Below are positions 7,372-9,051 of a stretch of DNA of 9,051 nt, in pieces; the stretch's first letter is position 1; the number at the start of each line of letters is the position of its first letter. The DNA is from a bacterium (GTDB lineage Bacteria > Desulfobacterota > Deferrimicrobia > Deferrimicrobiales > Deferrimicrobiaceae). Below the pieces are notes generated by a model that had not been told where the DNA came from, ran no database searches, and saw nothing but the letters and a program-made list of their open reading frames with translations. Location of the stretch: NCBI GenBank assembly GCA_020056545.1, contig JAGVHM010000018.1, forward strand, positions 1 to 9,051, in the 5' to 3' direction. The position numbers and the translations under genes were made by a program.

Positions 7372-7399
7372 GCCCAGAGCGGTTTTTACCGCGAAGGGC
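7372..7399 (-). terminator. Possible attenuator stem-loop after dnaK
   Basis: On the minus strand, GCCC-UUC-GCGGU-AAAA-ACCGC-UCU-GGGC forms a 4-bp plus 5-bp stem with a 3x3 internal loop and an AAAA apical loop, followed by AUUUUCC. It begins 20 bp after the dnaK stop. The short, interrupted stem and four-U run suggest partial rather than full termination, which could set the ratio of dnaK to the downstream genes. Confidence 0.4.
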
Positions 7400-7419
7400 T
7401 ACCTCGATTCATACGGGCC

Positions 7420-9051
7420 CTACTTCTTGCCCGGGTCCTCGTATTCGGCTTCCACCACGTCGCCTTCGGGTCCCTTCTTTCCCCCCGCTTCTCCCGGCGG
7501 CGTCCCGCCTCCCGGAGGAGGCGCGGTGGAGGCCGCCTGGTAGAGCTTCTCCGCGAGGGCGTGGGCCTCTTTCATCAGCTTATCGGCCGCTCCCTGCAGG
7601 ACCTGCGCATCCTCGGATTTGAGCGACTCCTTCGCTTCCGTCACCGCCGTCTCGGTCTTCGCCACCAGATCGGCGGGCAGCTTCTCCCTGTTCTCCCGGA
7701 TCGTCTTCTCCGTGTTATAGATCATGGAATCGAGGTGGTTCCGGGCCTCGACGACGGCCTTGCGTTTCCGGTCCTCGTCCGAGTGGGACTCGGCCTCTTT
7801 CACCATCCTGTCGATGTCCTCCCTGTTCAGGCCGGTCGACGCCGTGATGGTGATCTTCTGCTCCTTTCCTGTCGCGGTGTCCTTCGCGTTGACGTGAAGG
7901 ATCCCGTTGGCGTCGATGTCGAAAGTCACCTCGACCTTGGGGACGCCACGGGGCGCCGCGGGAATCCCTTCCAGGTGGAACCGCCCCAGGGTCCGGTTCG
8001 CCGCCGCCATCTCGCGCTCCCCCTGAAGGACGTGGATTTCCACGCTCGTCTGCCCGTCCGCCGCCGTGGTGAAGTTCTCCGACTTGCGGACCGGTATCGT
8101 CGTGTTCCGTTCGATCAGCTTCGTCAGCACCCCGCCCAGAGTCTCGATCCCAAGTGAAAGGGGCGTCACGTCGAGGAGCAGGATGTCCTTCACCTCTCCG
8201 CCGAGGACACCCGCCTGCACCGCCGCGCCGGCCGCCACGACCTCGTCCGGGTTGACCCCCTGGTGCGGGTCCTTCCCGAAGAAATCCTTCACCATCTGCA
8301 CGACCTTCGGGATCCTCGTGGAGCCGCCGACGAGCACGACCTCGTCGATCTTCCCGACTGAGACCCCTGCGTCCTTGATCGCCCGCTCGCAGGGCGAAAG
8401 CGCCCTGTCGAGGATGTCCTGCACCATCTGCTCGAACTTCGCACGGGTGAGCTTCAGCTGCAGGTGCTTCGGCCCCGTGGCGTCCGCCGTGATGAACGGC
8501 AGGCTGATCTCGGTCTCCAGCACCGAGGACAGCTCGATCTTCGCCTTTTCGGACCCCTCCCTCAGGCGCTGCAGCGCCGTACGGTCCTTCGACAGGTCGA
8601 TCCCCTGGTCCTTCCTGAACTCCGCGACGATCCACTCGATGATCCGCTGGTCGATGTTGTCACCGCCGAGGTGCGTGTCACCGTTGGTCGCCTTCACCTC
8701 GACCACGTTGTCTCCCACCTCCAGAATCGATATGTCGAAGGTGCCGCCGCCGAAATCGAACACCGCGATCAGTTCGTTCTTCTTCTTGTCGAGGCCGTAT
8801 GCGAGCGCCGCCGCCGTGGGCTCGTTGATGATCCGAAGGACCTCCAGCCCCGCGATGGTCCCCGCGTCCTTGGTCGCCTGCCGCTGGGAGTCGTTGAAGT
8901 AGGCCGGCACGGTGATGACGGCCTTCTTGACCTCCTCGCCGAGGTATGTCTCCGCCGCTTTCTTAAGCTTGCCGAGCACCATGGCGGAGATCTGGGGGGG
9001 GGTGTATTCCTTCCCGTCTGCGGAAACGCGCGCGTCCTGGTTGGGTCCGCG
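7420..9051 (-). CDS. dnaK: DnaK (Hsp70) chaperone, 3' part (cut by window edge)
   Basis: This is the Hsp70 chaperone DnaK, which binds exposed hydrophobic segments in an ATP-driven cycle with a J-protein and GrpE. The reading frame is open to the window's right end, giving 543 residues; about 110-120 N-terminal residues, including the first phosphate-binding loop, lie outside. Visible nucleotide-binding motifs are [21 protein letters not shown], the second phosphate loop [21 protein letters not shown] (the autophosphorylation Thr region) and [12 protein letters not shown]. The interdomain linker reads [16 protein letters not shown]. The substrate-binding beta domain continues with HVLQGERE and [15 protein letters not shown], then the helical lid. 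The Pro/Gly-rich tail ends [15 protein letters not shown], close to the usual DnaK C-terminus. No grpE is visible; it may lie upstream or elsewhere. An ATG at 8982 is internal, because conserved DnaK sequence (TPPQISA) precedes it. Confidence 0.97.
   Translation of the reverse strand, partial: RGPNQDARVSADGKEYTPPQISAMVLGKLKKAAETYLGEEVKKAVITVPAYFNDSQRQATKDAGTIAGLEVLRIINEPTAAALAYGLDKKKNELIAVFDFGGGTFDISILEVGDNVVEVKATNGDTHLGGDNIDQRIIEWIVAEFRKDQGIDLSKDRTALQRLREGSEKAKIELSSVLETEISLPFITADATGPKHLQLKLTRAKFEQMVQDILDRALSPCERAIKDAGVSVGKIDEVVLVGGSTRIPKVVQMVKDFFGKDPHQGVNPDEVVAAGAAVQAGVLGGEVKDILLLDVTPLSLGIETLGGVLTKLIERNTTIPVRKSENFTTAADGQTSVEIHVLQGEREMAAANRTLGRFHLEGIPAAPRGVPKVEVTFDIDANGILHVNAKDTATGKEQKITITASTGLNREDIDRMVKEAESHSDEDRKRKAVVEARNHLDSMIYNTEKTIRENREKLPADLVAKTETAVTEAKESLKSEDAQVLQGAADKLMKEAHALAEKLYQAASTAPPPGGGTPPGEAGGKKGPEGDVVEAEYEDPGKK

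Noticed and set aside
6982..8157. Plus-strand open frame of about 391 codons opposite hsp20 and dnaK
   Set aside because: It has low-complexity Arg/Leu/Val-rich translation and runs across two well-supported genes on the other strand; no family resemblance.
1..9051. tRNA, rRNA, CRISPR arrays, insertion sequences or attachment sites
   Set aside because: No direct repeat array, transposase-like gene or RNA gene signature was found; coding sequence covers nearly all of the window.

Overview
The window holds eight genes, all on the minus strand and tightly packed, so it reads from right (9051) to left (1). It looks like the inside of one protein-quality-control operon of a GC-rich bacterium. In order of transcription it contains: the 3' part of dnaK (Hsp70), hsp20 (small heat-shock protein), a DnaJ/CbpA-type J-protein, htpX (membrane zinc protease), a two-ring Clp/HSP100 unfoldase of ClpA-like layout, a small DUF1844 protein of unknown function, a Do-family (HtrA/DegP/DegQ) envelope serine protease, and the 5' part of clpB. 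Both ends are cut by the window edge: DnaK lacks roughly its first 110-120 residues, and ClpB stops just after its first Walker A motif.

Organism: the high GC content, the DUF1844 protein, the DnaK sequence style and the Hsp70-Hsp20-DnaJ-Clp clustering suggest a deltaproteobacterium-like lineage (Desulfobacterota and relatives). Acidobacteria or Nitrospirota-type bacteria cannot be excluded. No transposase, integrase, tRNA, rRNA or CRISPR array is visible, so nothing here marks the block as mobile.

Layout: intergenic gaps are 117 bp (dnaK-hsp20), 4 bp (hsp20-dnaJ), 73 bp (dnaJ-htpX), 28 bp (htpX-clp), a 1-bp TGATG overlap (clp-DUF1844), a 1-bp TGATG overlap (DUF1844-htrA) and 64 bp (htrA-clpB). 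The three larger gaps carry possible regulatory structure. dnaK-hsp20 has a stem-loop with a short U-run, then a second GC hairpin directly before the hsp20 ribosome binding site. dnaJ-htpX has an AT-rich stretch with a perfect TATAAT and two small palindromes. htrA-clpB has a 9-bp GC hairpin without a U-tract. No gene-free stretch exceeds 300 bases.

How the genes fit together (inference from known families): Hsp20 holds unfolding proteins, ClpB with DnaK and the J-protein can disaggregate and refold them, the ClpA-like unfoldase may feed ClpP, HtpX clears damaged membrane proteins and HtrA clears damaged periplasmic ones. Most worth a second look are the Clp ATPase, whose pore loops lack the usual tyrosines, and the uncharacterised DUF1844 protein translationally coupled on both sides. 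Next come the J-protein with half a zinc-finger domain and the structured leader of hsp20.
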